A stretch of 64,000 nucleotides of DNA from Liolophura sinensis (taxonomy: Eukaryota; Mollusca; Polyplacophora; Chitonida; Chitonidae): assembly GCF_032854445.1 (NCBI RefSeq), contig NC_088301.1, positions 15,870,281-15,934,280 of the forward strand, in the 5' to 3' direction. This document shows, piece after piece, positions 23,001 to 35,395 of the stretch (position 1 is the first letter of the stretch; each line of letters starts with the position of its first letter). The translations under genes were made by a program, and so were the position numbers. The notes beneath the pieces are model-generated. The model saw nothing but the letters and a program-made list of their open reading frames with translations. It made no database searches and was not told the origin of the DNA.

Positions 23001-26000
23001 ATATTTTTGAATGCTGCATAAAAGGCCAATCAAATAAATTAAAAATATCAAATAAATCATGTAAAAGTGTATCATTTTCTAAACTTGAGGTTAATAGATA
23101 ATAGATGGTGTGTATACACAGATTTATTTTCCGCAGTATATGGTGCATTTTTTCTTAAGCGTACACATTGAAGGTGTGAAAGAAAAATTCAAATTTTACA
23201 CTGAACAGAAAATACATGTTCAGCGAAAACATGAACAGAAACTTCCACTCTGCTGATGATCCTGTTCAGCGAAAACATGAACAGAAACTTCCACTCTACT
23301 GATGATCCTGTTCAGCGAAAACATGAACAGAAACTTCCACTCTACTGATGATCCTGTTCAGCGAAAACATGAACAGAAACTTCCACTCTACTGATGATGC
23401 TGTTCAATTACTTGCTTGCTTATGTATATGCTTGCTTAGACTTCGATGTAAACTTACACCCCCCTCCCATCCCCTCCCCCCCCCCCCCCCAAAATACAGC
23501 TTACATTTATCTTATGACCAGTTTTGTTTCATCTACTTGTTTACTATCTGCTGACGAGGTATGGTCACAAATATCTATAACAGATAACGAAAATATCTGT
23601 CAAATAATCGTACTGTTTATCTTTTACATACACAGATTCCAGGCGTCTGCACAACTGAGGACGAAGGTTTTGGACTGGCAGCGATATCCTCAGAGTCGTT
23701 CACAGTTAAGTGGACATATATTCCATGCACGACCCCTCCAGAGGTCGAGTTTGAGGTCACCGCAAATATCAAGGATGTCGGTTTTGGAAGAACGTGGATT
23801 GCGATAGGGTTTTCCAAGGATGAGTATATGGTGAGTAGAAAGAACAACTACACGGATATTTACTTATTTGTATTGATGATTATTTAATATATTTTCCCTT
23901 AAGTTCATACTCAAGAAATATTCACTTATAGGATGGCGGTAAGTTTATGGGTGGAGGTAACAGGTTTGGCAGGCGTAAACCACCAACCTTTGGCAAGTTA
24001 CTGACCAACTTTGTCACTTGTGTCGTTCAGATCTCCACATCATATTGGTGGAAGACAAGTGATCTTCAATTGGTACATTTCCAGTGCAAACGACGAGTAT
24101 TTTGTATTTGGGAAGGATAAGCGAATGTTTTGCGGCAGTAAGACATGAGCTCATGGTAAATGGAGGAGAAGATTATTTTCTAATTGTAATAGACGTGCTC
24201 AAGTACAAGGTGAGTGGAAAAGACGATTACAATACCCGTACCTGTTAAGAGAAAGCATGAGTATTTGGAAAGTGGAAACGACGAGTATTTCGTATCTGGA
24301 GAGGACAAGTGCATATTATGCGACACACACGAGTAAAATGGCAATTGGTAGAGCACATGGTGAGTAGCAAGATGAGTACATACATACATAATTGGGTTTG
24401 ATTATTGGCAAGAACATATTGGCGGCTTATGCTATCAGTCAGTATAGGAGATAGTTAAATGGCACAGATACGTATACACTTATACCTAGTAACTGACAAG
24501 GACCAGAACGAATATTAAGAGATACGTGAATGGAACAAATACACGAAACAAGCGTGTGGTGATCAATGGAACCGGTAAAAGACAAATGCTACAGCAGTAT
24601 TGCAAATCTATTTGCAGCAGAGAGAAACAAAAATAACACGTATATTGCATAGAGGTTCAATCTAAGATTCTTTGCACGGAACCATGTTTTGGTAATCGGT
24701 ACCCCGCCATGTAAGTTTACAGTATTTCATCCCTAATTACTAAGATTCTCAACCCCTCCCCCTCATCCGCTTTAATACCTGCATGTAACTCTACAGGGAG
24801 ACGACAGTGTAGTGGAATGTGTACAGACGCAGAGCAGTGATGTCTCATTCCGGATGTCCTACAATCGGCCCAACGCCAAAAACAACATTGTCATTCAAGG
24901 CGTAAGTACGTAAACGTAACCCCTCAACCTAATTAACCTGTAAGCAAACTTCAACCGTGGGGCGGCTCTGTTTAATGTAACCAAACTTCTTAGCTTTATT
25001 AACTAAATGCAATTAAGCAAAACTGTACGTCCAACATGTAACTGTAACAAAAACTGTTAACTTGCACCTATAAATATAACTCTGACATGAAATTGTAACC
25101 GCAACCTGTAACTGTAACCAAAACCTAACGTAACACTGTAATCATGTAACTTCAATCTTTATCCATAAAATGTAACCAAGAACGTAACTTAACCTGTAGC
25201 CAAAGAAAAAATAATAATAAATAAAGTATTAAACTGTAATTGTAACCAAAAATGTTTTAACCTTAACTTTTGACCGTAACCAAAAGCGTAATACTAAACT
25301 GTAACTTTAACCTTAACCAGTAACTGTATCCAAGTTAAACTGTAACTATAACCAAAACTCTTACCTTAACCTGTAACTATAACCAAAAATCTTAACCGTA
25401 ACCAAAGCATCACACTAACCTGTAATTCTAACCCTAATCTGTATCTCTAATATGTAACAGATATCGAAAACCGTAACCCTAACCTTCAACCGCATAGCAT
25501 TATTTATAATTTTGAAATGTTTTATGTTCAACTTTTCTGTCAAAATAACTAAGAAACTCAAATATGTTTCACCTTATACATTTATTCAATAAAAACTGTA
25601 CAACCTATTTCACAATGAAGCTAGTTAATATTCCCTTCGTATCATTCAACGACTTCACCGTTTTTAAAAAAATTACTCATGCGTTATGTTACAGTTTAAC
25701 ATAGGACTGACTCCCCTTGGAGCTACCATCAGTAACGGCAAATTCACGTGCCGATTCCGCCGGGCAGTAAGTGTTCCAAGTGATTACAGGATATTTGACC
25801 TTTCTGCCAGGACCTATCGACTACTGCTTGCCCGTGGACCGGTACTCGCAAGTTAGTAAAAAGTTTCATTCTGTAACACTCTTAACATTGGATGACTATT
25901 ATTACAGCGGCTAAGCAACTCATATTCGTGCAAAGAGTGAAGAGTAACTATTATTTCTGCAATTATGTGAAACATGGCTAATATGGGAGGGTGCGTGTGG

Positions 26001-27148
26001 GAGGGACGGGGACAATTAACATTTAATTTATTTTTCGATCATTAATCGATAATGATTTATCGATAATAATAAGTGAATTATCCATATCGTTAGATAAATT
26101 GTTGACATCGATAAATGGCGAGAATTTACTGTTGTCGATAAATGATTTATCTACACCGATAACTTAATTAATGATGTCAATAAATAATTGATCTTCTGGC
26201 TATCGGTCAGCCACATTCTCATTATGAGTGCTTAACCTTTGTACTGAGGCAATGACCCTAAATTGTCTGAGCCCCCGCAAAATAGGGGATATTCCTGATA
26301 GTCCTTGTCCCGTGGGTCAACTTCAGTGAATTCCTGAATGGAGTTGACCGAAGAAAATTTTTGGCAAAACTGACACACAGCTGATCGAGGTCAAAACCAC
26401 TTAGTAATCAGAGGCCGGTGAAAACAGGACTTATCATTACTTTTGACTATTGTGCCTCTGGTATCTATGTTTCTGTAAACTCATAAGTGTATATGTAGAA
26501 CGAAATTTTGAAGCCCTTCCTACAGTATGATAACATGCAATAAGGGGACAAAACGAAAGGAAAGCATTCCCAAGGAGGAAAAGAAAATATATCTGACAAC
26601 AGCAGGAGACCCGGAAGCATTGTGGACTTCTGTCAGTATGGTTCGCTTCCCCCAAGAAATTAAACTACTAAACGTGATGTAACCTGGTACTAGAGAGACA
26701 AATAGGAGTTGTTTAATGTCTCTGTTGTACCAGTTCCGTTCTTAGCACCAAGTTCTGACCATACAGGGCTCCTACTTTACCTAGTTACTTGCAGCAATTC
26801 AGCTGTCTCTCCACAGTGTATTTAACTGGTTAAAATCAATGAACCAATCAATGAATCAATCAATCCATGTACTGGTGGGCTCATTACTTTTTTTTAGGCA
26901 CGCGGTAAGTTCAAAGCAATTGTGTTTTTTTACCCTTTATTCATGTAGTTTTGGATGTAGATTTATAAACGAGAAAAAAATGACTGAAGTTGTAATAATG
27001 ACCATCACACCGCTCACCTACTGCGCACGCGCCTTTCTTTGCAGATGGCATAAAAATCGTCCACAGCATACAATATAAAAAAGGTCCAGTTGTGTCAACC
27101 AAGTTCATCAACTTCTCGAAATCTGGCCATCTGCGTACACTCAAATAG
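19689..27148 (+). CDS. Gene 2: secreted Reeler-DOMON protein (FRRS1-like, no cytochrome b561)
   Basis: Eight exons: 19689-19887, 20462-20589, 21414-21508, 22708-22834, 23636-23830, 24797-24901, 25695-25851, 27045-27148 (stop TAG); 1110 nt, 369 residues, with the same intron phases as gene 1. Residues 1-24 are a signal peptide (WIIGVLGIYLILTQTAEG). The Reeler domain spans about 25-165. A Pro/Ser/Gly/Thr-rich linker (about 163-183) precedes DOMON (184-369), which has the motif RTWIAIGFSKDEYM followed by GDDSVVEC. Met248 and His342 are candidate heme ligands. The last exon (GIKIVHSIQ, then VSTKFINF) aligns with the last exon of gene 1 (DIKMLHSLQ, then LSTEKIDF), supporting the terminal splice. 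The exon 7 donor is GTTAGT, weaker than the GTAAGT used elsewhere. ATG directly follows a CTGCAG acceptor-like site. An in-frame ATG seven codons upstream (19668) is disfavoured because it lies in the apparent intron end. Confidence 0.85.
19910..20000. mobile_element. Interspersed repeat family D, fragment (gene 2 intron 1)
   Basis: ATGATAGCGGTAAGTTTTAT resembles the start of the 23885 copy. Confidence 0.45.
20002..20037. repeat. (TA)n microsatellite in gene 2 intron 1
   Basis: Eighteen TA units. Confidence 0.9.
20308..20403 (+). mobile_element. SINE family A, 3' end (gene 2 intron 1)
   Basis: GCGGTTTCCTCTCACCATAA through the tail; ends 58 bases before exon 2. Confidence 0.75.
20640..21335. 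repeat. Degenerate tandem repeat filling gene 2 intron 2
   Basis: Many diverged units of about 30 bp built on GTGCAGTATCGACATTTGTG. They occupy most of intron 2 and end about 80 bases before the exon 3 acceptor. The unit is better preserved after 21000. Confidence 0.7.
21641..22251. mobile_element. MITE with long terminal inverted repeats (gene 2 intron 3)
   Basis: The ends are imperfect inverted repeats of about 150 bases. Near the inner side, TGGATATTTGGGACCACCTC on the left pairs with GAGGTGGTCCGAAATAGCCA on the right. The outer ends resemble TTAAAGG(A/T)GAA and are flanked by TTAA-like bases. No transposase frame is present. Confidence 0.82.
23217..23400. repeat. 46-bp tandem repeat, four copies
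   Basis: Copies start at 23217, 23263, 23309 and 23355 and are near identical. They lie in gene 2 intron 4 and are followed by a C-rich tract at 23459-23490. Confidence 0.9.
23885..24085. mobile_element. Interspersed repeat family D (gene 2 intron 5)
   Basis: Contains CCAACCTTTGGCAAGTTACT and TGGAAGACAAGTGATCTTCA. Confidence 0.72.
24915..25485. repeat. Degenerate repeat rich in TGTAACTGTAACCAAAA
   Basis: A loosely periodic array of TAACC/TGTAAC words fills the 5' half of gene 2 intron 6. The unit length is irregular. Confidence 0.7.
26030..26190. repeat. AT-rich cluster of ATCGATAA words
   Basis: At least five near-copies of TATCGATAA or its complement within 160 bases in gene 2 intron 7. 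Both strands read similarly, so it is partly palindromic. Confidence 0.55.
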
Positions 27149-27767
27149 ACAGGTAAGTTAAAAAACGCCCACATACGCTGATAATCTGCTTGATATACGT
27201 TGGGATTTTTCCTAAACTGTGATTTTATGTTTTACGCCAATTACTATTGAATTTGTGGATATATCAGTAAGCTATATACTTAGATAGATTGACGTTAGAC
27301 TCACAGTTAAAAGCAGAAACCCTGTCCATGACTAATAGCTTGGAATCGTAATATATATAGTCGAAATTGAAATAGTTACTAGTGACTGGACTTTATGCGC
27401 AGGTTAAAAGGTAAGCGTTTAGTTTATCAAAACATTTCTGTTACACTTAATAAGCGCGTTCTTGTGGTCATAAACACTGTGTTTAAAGAAATGCCCTTAT
27501 TATAGTAAACTATAAAAAGTCTACATTGTAACGTGGTGGATATTTTAAATATCCAGTAGACGTGAGTTGTTATTATAGCCGATAAACACGTAAAAGTGTT
27601 TACCATGTAAACGTGTTTTGCACATGTTTTACTGTTATAAACACAACTTTTTAAACACTTTGTTTATTGGCTTGTTACATTTAATAACAAACAGTTTTGT
27701 TTACCGGACTGTTTGCGTTTTTTGAAAATATCCAATACATATTCTATGTAAACATCTGACATTTTGC

Positions 27768-28628
27768 TTTAAAGGAGAAGAAAACTTAAAAATATGACAC
27801 TATAGGCTGAAAAGAGCACATTTTTTTCTATCTGGTGGTGCCTGCTGCATAATTTTGCGATTTTTTCTCGTCATACACGTAAAGCCTGAATACGGCAAAG
27901 CTAGCATAAATCGCTGAGTCTATCGCGTCCTCCCTACCTAACACCCTGTAATTTATTTATTTATTTATTTGATTGGTGTTTTACGCCGTACTCAAGAATA
28001 TTTCACTTATACGACGGCGGCCAGTATTATGGCGGGTGGAAACCGGGCAGAGCCCGGGGGGAACCCACGACCATCCGCAGGTTGCTAAAAACCTTCCCAC
28101 GTACGGCCGGAGAGGAAGCCAACATGAGCTGGACTTGAACTCACAGCGACCGCATTGGTGAGACACTTCTGGGTGATTACGCTGCGCTAGCGCGCTAACC
28201 AGCTTAGCCGCGGAGCCCCTCCCCCGCAATTTATGCTAGGGGTGTGGTGCCTCTGAGCCAGTGAGAGTCGTTAAAACTGCCGGCTTTTTCGTGTAAACTC
28301 GGAACCTACGTCCAACATTTCGGTTTCCCGATCGTCAAGCTGAAAACGAACAGTACTGTTCGCTACCTTCTGGGAAGAAGAGTTCTACCGGAAATGTACG
28401 AACTGCACTTCGGCGATTTCCGACGGCAATTCTCCCCCTAACACAGAAGACTTCAGGATTAGTTCTTAGGCAAAATGGAGTCCCCCACAGCGGATTTTGG
28501 CGAGGATTTTATTTATAATTTATCAGCTTGAGGGACATGTTAGAATTTTTTTATGGCATACACCTGTGAGGAAATGTATACTCTTTTCAATGGTATTTGA
28601 TTGATATTTAAATTTTCTTCTCCTTTAA
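27768..28628. mobile_element. TTAA-flanked MITE hosting a SINE
   Basis: Left end TTTAAAGGAGAAGAAAACTT is inverted at the right end (AATTTTCTTCTCCTTTAA). Similarity of the ends extends about 55 bases. A full family A SINE sits inside (27950-28216). Confidence 0.8.
27950..28216 (-). mobile_element. SINE family A, full length, nested in a MITE
   Basis: Complete from (ATTT)n tail to tRNA-like head (GCGCTAACCAGCTTAGCCGC). It is little diverged from the family consensus seen in this window and is inserted inside the element 27768-28628. Confidence 0.92.
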
Positions 28629-31600
28629 GAATAAGACCTCAGTAATCAGTAAACATAATGTTTATGAATAAATACCAGGAAATGTTTATTAGGTGTAACA
28701 GAAATGCAGTCATTAATCGGACTCTGTATTTTTAGAATGAATATTTATTTGACTCGTGTTCAATGCCCTATTCAAGATGTTTTCGCTTGTGCAATGACGC
28801 TCAATGTTATTATCGGGAAAAAACGGTTAAAAGCAAATATACTAACGTTATCTTCACATTCCCTGTCTATGGCCGGGACTGACCCCGTGCCTTTCGTGTC
28901 ACCTCTGGGGCATGCGCATTTTACCACTGATCCACTCACAGCTCCAAGGAGCTGATTACTCACAAGTATATTCTCTAACACGGTTTATAGTTTATATACT
29001 ACTATATATACAGCCAATACAGTTGTACAAAGACAACGCATAAATCTTTGTGTGGAAACTGGCATTCGTATGCCAGCCGTCAACCAAAATAGACTTTTCA
29101 GGTCAATAATCGCACGGTGAATTCCCAACACAACGTTTAACATAAACCACCGAAAAAACTGAGAAAGTATACAAAGTACGAAATTACGTACAACGGAATC
29201 CAGGAAAAAGAAGCACCGAAGGATTTAATTCATGTGTGTTGCAATGCAATCATTTAAGGATTAAGTTTTAAAAAACCCTGGACCCGGTTGTTCAGAACTG
29301 GTTGAAGACCAGATTTAACTTCAAGCCAAGACTTCAGTTTTGTAATATAGTATAAAAACGTTAGGTAACATAGTAAATATGAACAAAAACTTCTGATGTT
29401 ACACTTGGACTTCTTCTGAGATCTGCATTGGTTGCTGAGTTTGGCTTAAAATTTAAATATAAAATATGACTTAATACCAGTGTTAGCTGATACACTTTCG
29501 AACAACTGGGCCCTGAAGTTTAGCAATGAATATAATTCTGCTGTAAGTAAATATGGACAGAACGTCCAGAAACTGTGATATTCTGCTTCATGATTGTGTC
29601 TAATTCCGACTAACCCAGGGCTAGGGCTATATATTCAATTGACTAGGCTTAAAATTCAATCTAGTATTAAGTCTTAAGGCAATTTTAAACAAACGGGTTC
29701 TGTAAAGTCAAGTTGAACGATGCTGTGCATTTGCGATTTATTCTAATCAGGATATTGTTTACCGATCAGATTCATCTGGTGAATATATCTTTGACGAAGC
29801 TACCGCGTGCATATTTAACATCCATATGCATTATGTCTGAGCTAAAAAACAGGCCAACGGCAAGCAACACCTCCCTGTTTTCGACCTTTATACCAGGTTA
29901 GGTTTTTTCCTCGTCATTTGTGAATTTGTGTGTAATGTTAACGCCCTTGGAAGATGATTCGTTGTACAAGGAATACATATAGATGTTTGTCTTGTTTTGC
30001 AGATTGTTTCTTGTCGGCGGGACGACTGTACAACACCACCTTCTATAGCCGTCAACAAATTAAAGATGAGCAAATAATGAGGATACCTTTTTCGTCAGAT
30101 AATTGCATCAACTGGTGAAACTAGAGCCTGTAATTATACATAAATAAAAAATATGGGACATATAGTTTTTCATACTATATCTCACCGCGCTTATTTGCGT
30201 ATGGGTGGATCGTGCACCACACTGCACTTTACTGGAAGAACAATTTGTTTTATCTTGATGTTCTATCGTTGGGATAGCCGTTTTTAACCGAGTAGAAAAT
30301 ATGAGATTCAGATAACAATAGATCTGTCTGCTTTTTATTCGTTTGCGTTAATTACACGCACACCTCATTAAAAATGTCTAATTCGACTGAAAAATGCCTA
30401 TTTTTTGTATAAATCTTCAGTGAATACAAATGAGCATGTGCTATTGTGTTGTTATTATCAATACAGATATTGATCATATTTTCATTAAGCTAAGAAAGAA
30501 ATCCCAGCTATTATGGACTAAACTGAGTTGGGATACCAAAGAGTGTATGTTTTTGCGAATTTTACTGAAAATATACAAAAACGTCTTCTTAAAAACGTGG
30601 TATCATTGAATGATCAATTAGTACATTCAAATTGAAACAAATGTTGCCTTAAGTGTTCAACAGCCTTCGTACGGCCTATAATAAAACAAATACACTGTGT
30701 ACTATGGAATTATTTTTGTGTACGTAAATATCAGTATATATGTACTTACTTAGTTAAGTGCGCATGCGTCACGGAGAGTTGCTGAGGGAATTGCAGTGGA
30801 TAATGTGAACACTGAACGTGATTGGACAAAATTGAAAACCTACCTCAGGATAAGATCCACGAGGGCCTGAGTCCCCATAAAATCAAGGTATGATCTGCAA
30901 AATATTACTCTGACTCGTGTAATAGATAGTAAGCTGCTGTACACAATGTCCCAAGCCAAATTACGTATTGATCACTTGAAGTCTATTGTGCATGACACAA
31001 AAGCAGTTTGAAATTGTTTATGTACGTATATCAAATTGAAAGTAGAAATTAAGAATGGCAGTCCACTGATTAGATAATATTGTCACAATGATGAGATACA
31101 ACTGTTCCCAATACACTATGTTCACAATTTACATCCTATTATTTGTATAATGTTAATATATACAGAGTCTCACATTCTTGTGTGTTTCTGATCATAAAAA
31201 GACCTGAAATCTGCTTGCCCAGCTTTACTGCCCAGGTTTACTGCCCATGCTTTAGAGGTTACCATGGTGACAAAATCTTATGACCCAAATACCAGCAGCA
31301 ACAACAACAAAAAAAAAGGTGGGTATGCTAGTTGAGACTTTGGAAATAACATACGCTTGTTTAAATGATTGTGATAAAGTTCTTACATAAACAGGGAAGC
31401 AAAGCAATGCGCTCTTGTAACCTATATGGTTTATGTTCAGCCGAGATTAAGAGGAGCCCGTTTAACTGCAGAATGCTAAAGTAAACATAGCTTTTTTATA
31501 AATCATGCTATACGTGTACACTAGTCAGATAAGTAAAAGCATATCTGTTTAATTATCACAGCGATGGCTTTGAAGATAAAGAACAACTTAACTGTGCACA

Positions 31601-32489
31601 CTGATATGAGCGGATGTATCTTACTTTGCACGTACCCCCGACAAAAAGATAAAAAATAAAAACAGCTGAAGACGTACATGTACATACGACCAAGGCCGCG
31701 GCTTCTCATAACTGCACGTTCTCCACGTAAGCTGTCATAAACAGATTCTAAAGAAATAAAGTCTGATTTAATGGGATACACGTTTTACAAGTGCATATCT
31801 CCTGTCTTATCTTTAGTTCTCTGTTTTAGGTTAAGCGCGTCTAGCTATCAAGCATTCATATCACATGCAGTGACCGACACCGGTTGGCTTAGGTGGTTAT
31901 TAAGCTCTGACTGGCTGCGACACTCAGGCCGTTAACCAATGAATTCACGTGCTCGAACAAACCATATCTCTGCTTCGGCTGCGGACTTAAGTTAGTAGGT
32001 TTGGCAGGTACCAGGAGCGGTGAGGTCTTTTCCTCCACCCATAAACCTGTCCTTCTTCATTTCAGGGAAGAATCTTTCACTACGGTGACAAAACCAAACA
32101 AACGATCAAAACAAACAAAATAAACTTAATATGCTCTGGACAGTTGCTGAAATAATAAAGGGATACAGAATCGAGTCTGGTTGGCTGGTGTGAGAGACAC
32201 ACAAGTCCGGGCTATGTCCTGTTTAAGCTTAATTTTAGGTATGGTGTATTTATTCAAGCGTAACCAAGGCTGCCAGATTAAATCCAGGAAACCCTATCTC
32301 CAATGTCAGCCAAACAGATTCTGTATCCCTTTAAACTTGGCGTTTTTAGTTGTCAGTTGTATTATTCATAAGCATTTGACTCAGAAAATGTAGTATATTT
32401 GCACTGAAGTTTTTACATGTTGTTCAGCATTTCTCTATTAGAGGTTCCGTAATATTTATTTTATTCTCCGGTCGTACGTGTGAAGGTCA
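28629..32489. other. Intergenic between genes 2 and 3, 5' part
   Basis: Apart from the element at 29276-29515, this is AT-rich sequence with only short frames. No gene is recognised. Confidence 0.5.
29276..29515. mobile_element. Short DNA-transposon-like element (TIR)
   Basis: Left CCTGGACCCGGTTGTTCAGA and right CGAACAACTGGGCCCTG are inverted copies of each other with a few mismatches. It is about 240 bp long and encodes nothing. Confidence 0.65.
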
Positions 32490-32612
32490 TGTGAAAAACT
32501 GCGGATGATCTTGGACTTCCACCGTGCTCTCTCCGGTTTCCTTCGCACCACAATACTGGTCGCCGTCGTATAAGTGAAATATTCTTAGGTACGGCATAAA
32601 CACCTATCAAAT
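32490..32612 (+). mobile_element. SINE family A, 3' part
   Basis: Diverged body and tail (CGTCGTATAAGTGAAATATT). Confidence 0.8.
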
Positions 32613-32857
32613 CAAAAAATATAAAAATAATTTATTTCGCTTGATGTAAAGAGCAATAAGCTCCAAATAAATCATACGACAATTAGCTAGGTGAGTGTTG
32701 AAAAAATTAATCAGGTAGTCAACTATATGCTGTCATATTCGCGAGGTAAAATATGAATTTTCACGACTGTAAAGTATAATGACATTTAAGACTATTATCA
32801 TTAAAAAATATTTATGACTCAATGGAGAATAACGCAGAACAATGGCATTCAACCATC

Positions 32858-32985
32858 AGCTCCAGCTCATGCATGCTGAACCTGGGAAGGTCTATCCGCC
32901 ACCTGCGGAAGGTCATAGGTTCCCCTTTTTCCTCCCAACATATTGCTGGCCGCAAATGGATGTTAAAATAATGCAAAATTAATTG
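32858..32985 (+). mobile_element. SINE family A, diverged copy
   Basis: B-box-proximal body (CCAGCTCATGCATGCTG) and CTCCCAACATATTGCTGGCC; the tail is degraded. Confidence 0.6.
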
Positions 32986-33725
32986 AAAAGTAAAGCCACT
33001 TAGATTTTGTATATCAGTATGACATATTTTCAAACCATTTTAATTTCAGATATGCATATTGGCAAATAAACCAACCAAGAAACATAGTATTTTCTTTGTA
33101 TATCGAGAGGAAAGGTTGAAGATTGTAATTTAAATCAAGTGTACACCCTAGTGTACAAATGTGGACCAAATATACGAATATAATTACCTAGCTGAAATAA
33201 TCACACAATTGTTTAATTTTAAGAGAGCTTTAAATGCCTAAAGGAAAAGATATTGTATATTAAAATTAAATAATTTCGAAGTGAACATGTGAGCTTGATT
33301 TTCTGTATATATTAATTACTTTCCTTATATAGCGTGCACGATTTTAAGCTTGTAAGCAGGAGCAAACAGTGAAAAAAAATAATTCCAAGCGCGTCTGATG
33401 TTATAAATAAACGACACGGAACGGTCTATACGTCAGAAAATATACAAGCTAGGAAAGGGGAAAAAAACGCGTTCATCTTAAGAGCTTGAGATTCATTTGC
33501 TCCATTCGGATTGGTCACGCATACTTCTCAGCTGCGCAGACCTTTGTTGTGATGAAAAATAAGACAAAACTACCATGGAGAGACGTAAACAGGACGCTTA
33601 AGCTGTTGTAAAACCTTGTGTATGTAGAGGATACAGTTTCTTCATATTTGTATATATTTCGAGACCAAACAGAGTGTACAGGTAAGAATGTATTTGTCAA
33701 GATAAATATTCTGTTAGAAGATTTA

Positions 33726-33805
33726 TATGTTTTATTGGTGTGTTGCGCCATGCCCAAGAATATTTCACTAATACGACAGTAGCCAGCATCATGGTGGGAG
33801 AAAAT
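33726..33805 (-). mobile_element. SINE family A, tail fragment
   Basis: TTTTATTGGTGTGTTGCGCC through CAGCATCATGGTGGGAG. Confidence 0.75.
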
Positions 33806-34327
33806 CTTCTGTTAAAAGACTGATATGTATATATATCATCAGGGATCTCCACGTCTTCTGAATAAACTGAAGTAGTTACAATCAGGACGAGGGACTTACT
33901 GTACTCCAGTCAGCGGAGTCTACATGCGCTAGGGGAGCTGAATGTAAATTTTCCAGTTTTCAGCTTGCGATAATTTCACGGACACCAGCTCCGAAGTTTA
34001 GTCAGATGGTTGTCTTTGCATCGCATTCATATTGCATGCGTTCACAAGTACATGTATGTATCCATTTGTGTTATTGGTGTTGACGCGGATAAACTTGGAT
34101 GACCTGATGCGTGGATGACAACCGTCACGGATGATTGAATCCAATGGAGCTGTAAAACTTTTAGCTGTGTGGAGTGGATTGACTTTAACTATTAACTAAT
34201 CCCATCTTATAATAGACGTTGGCCTATAGACGTATTAAGAAATAGACGTTTTTTGTTATGTATATGTACATGTGTATTTATTTCATTGTTGTTTAAGGAC
34301 ACATACTCAATGTAATGTTGATATTTT

Positions 34328-34812
34328 AAAGGAAAAGACCGTTAAAAACCGAAGTAGGCATTACTAAATAGACCACTTAAAACTATGCATAAATATACTT
34401 TCGTTCATTTTTTTTTTAGATTTTTGTGAAAGAGCTCAAGGCGCTCAAACATTTGACTTCTAAGGTGGCCTTTATGAACAATACTATCAGAGGTTTGGAA
34501 CTCTGACGCCACAAGAAGTTTATCCAACTCTAATCACGACACTGAATGTTGCTATAAATCTTTTTACCCATGAGTGAAAGATTAATGAAATAATGTTCCC
34601 AAAAATTCATTCCGTCTGGTGAACATCAAGAAAAAAGTGTGTTGTGACGTCAGAGTTCCCAGATACCGTCAGTATGGCTCACCATAGTTTTTGAATGCCT
34701 TTTAACATTCTCAAAAAATCTGGAAAAAAATGAATGAAAGTATTCTTACACATAGTTTTCAGTTGTCTTTATGATGAACCTTACTTCATATTTTGGCTTT
34801 CTTTCACTTTAT
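34328..34812. mobile_element. Foldback element, long inverted repeats
   Basis: The left 34328-34420 and right 34720-34812 segments are reverse complements with scattered mismatches (e.g. ATACTTTCGTTCATTTTTTT against AAAAAATGAATGAAAGTAT). Pairing continues inward to GGAACTCTGACGCCACAA / TTGTGACGTCAGAGTTCC, so most of the element can fold on itself. Confidence 0.78.
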
Positions 34813-35045
34813 TGATGTTTTAATTATACTGTAGAGGTCAGTTTTATGGTTGGATGATAACGAAGTGCCCGGGGTAAATGACCGACCTTTGGCAAGTTAC
34901 TGGGTAACTTTCCCACGTGTGATGTGCAGGTATATGCATTCCTTATTGATGGAAGATAAGTGATCTTCCACGGTTGTTACACTGTAGGAGTTGTCATGAG
35001 CAGAGCCGACCGCTTACTGTCACAAAGGCCCCACAACTCTATGAG
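34805..35045. mobile_element. Interspersed repeat family D
   Basis: Contains CGACCTTTGGCAAGTTACTG and GAAGATAAGTGATCTTCCAC, ending CACAAAGGCCCCACAAC. Related copies occur at 61462-61735, 23885-24085, 49365-49525 and 19910-20000. It lies between a foldback element and a family C SINE. Confidence 0.75.
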
Positions 35046-35050
35046 AGTAA

Positions 35051-35395
35051 GATCGCTTCTGTGGCCTAATGGTTAGGGCGTCCATCTGGAAGTTGGGAGA
35101 CCTCGTGATCAAACCGGGGTCAAAGGCTTTAAAATTGGTACTTTCTCCTGCTTCGCTTGGTGCACAGCAGTCGGAGGCTAGAGCAAGGAAATATGACCGG
35201 CTAACCCGGTGTCCGTATAATGTGACTGCGTGGGGTGTCGCAGTCGTCGGCATAATACTTCAGTGGTGGCCGCATTTTGGCGGCATGGACTCGCCCTGCC
35301 ACAAGAAGACAGAGCATATATACACACACCTAATGAATCCTCGTCGTCATATGATCGAAAAATTGTTAAGTACGACTGTTACACAGCACAAGTCA
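35051..35395 (+). mobile_element. tRNA-derived SINE family C
   Basis: The head GTGGCCTAATGGTTAGGGCG and a B-box-like GTGATCAAACCGGGG indicate a tRNA origin. The body contains GAGGCTAGAGCAAGGAAATA, and the tail (CACACCTAATGAATCCTCGT ... GTTAAGTACGAC) is shared with family B. Frames of 132 and 99 codons here are incidental. Confidence 0.82.

Noticed and set aside
24915-25485. Telomere-like CCCTAA tract
   Set aside because: The words are mostly TGTAACC/AACCAAAA with irregular spacing; true CCCTAA runs are absent.
35056-35130. tRNA gene on the plus strand
   Set aside because: tRNA-like head of a family C SINE; it continues into the SINE body.
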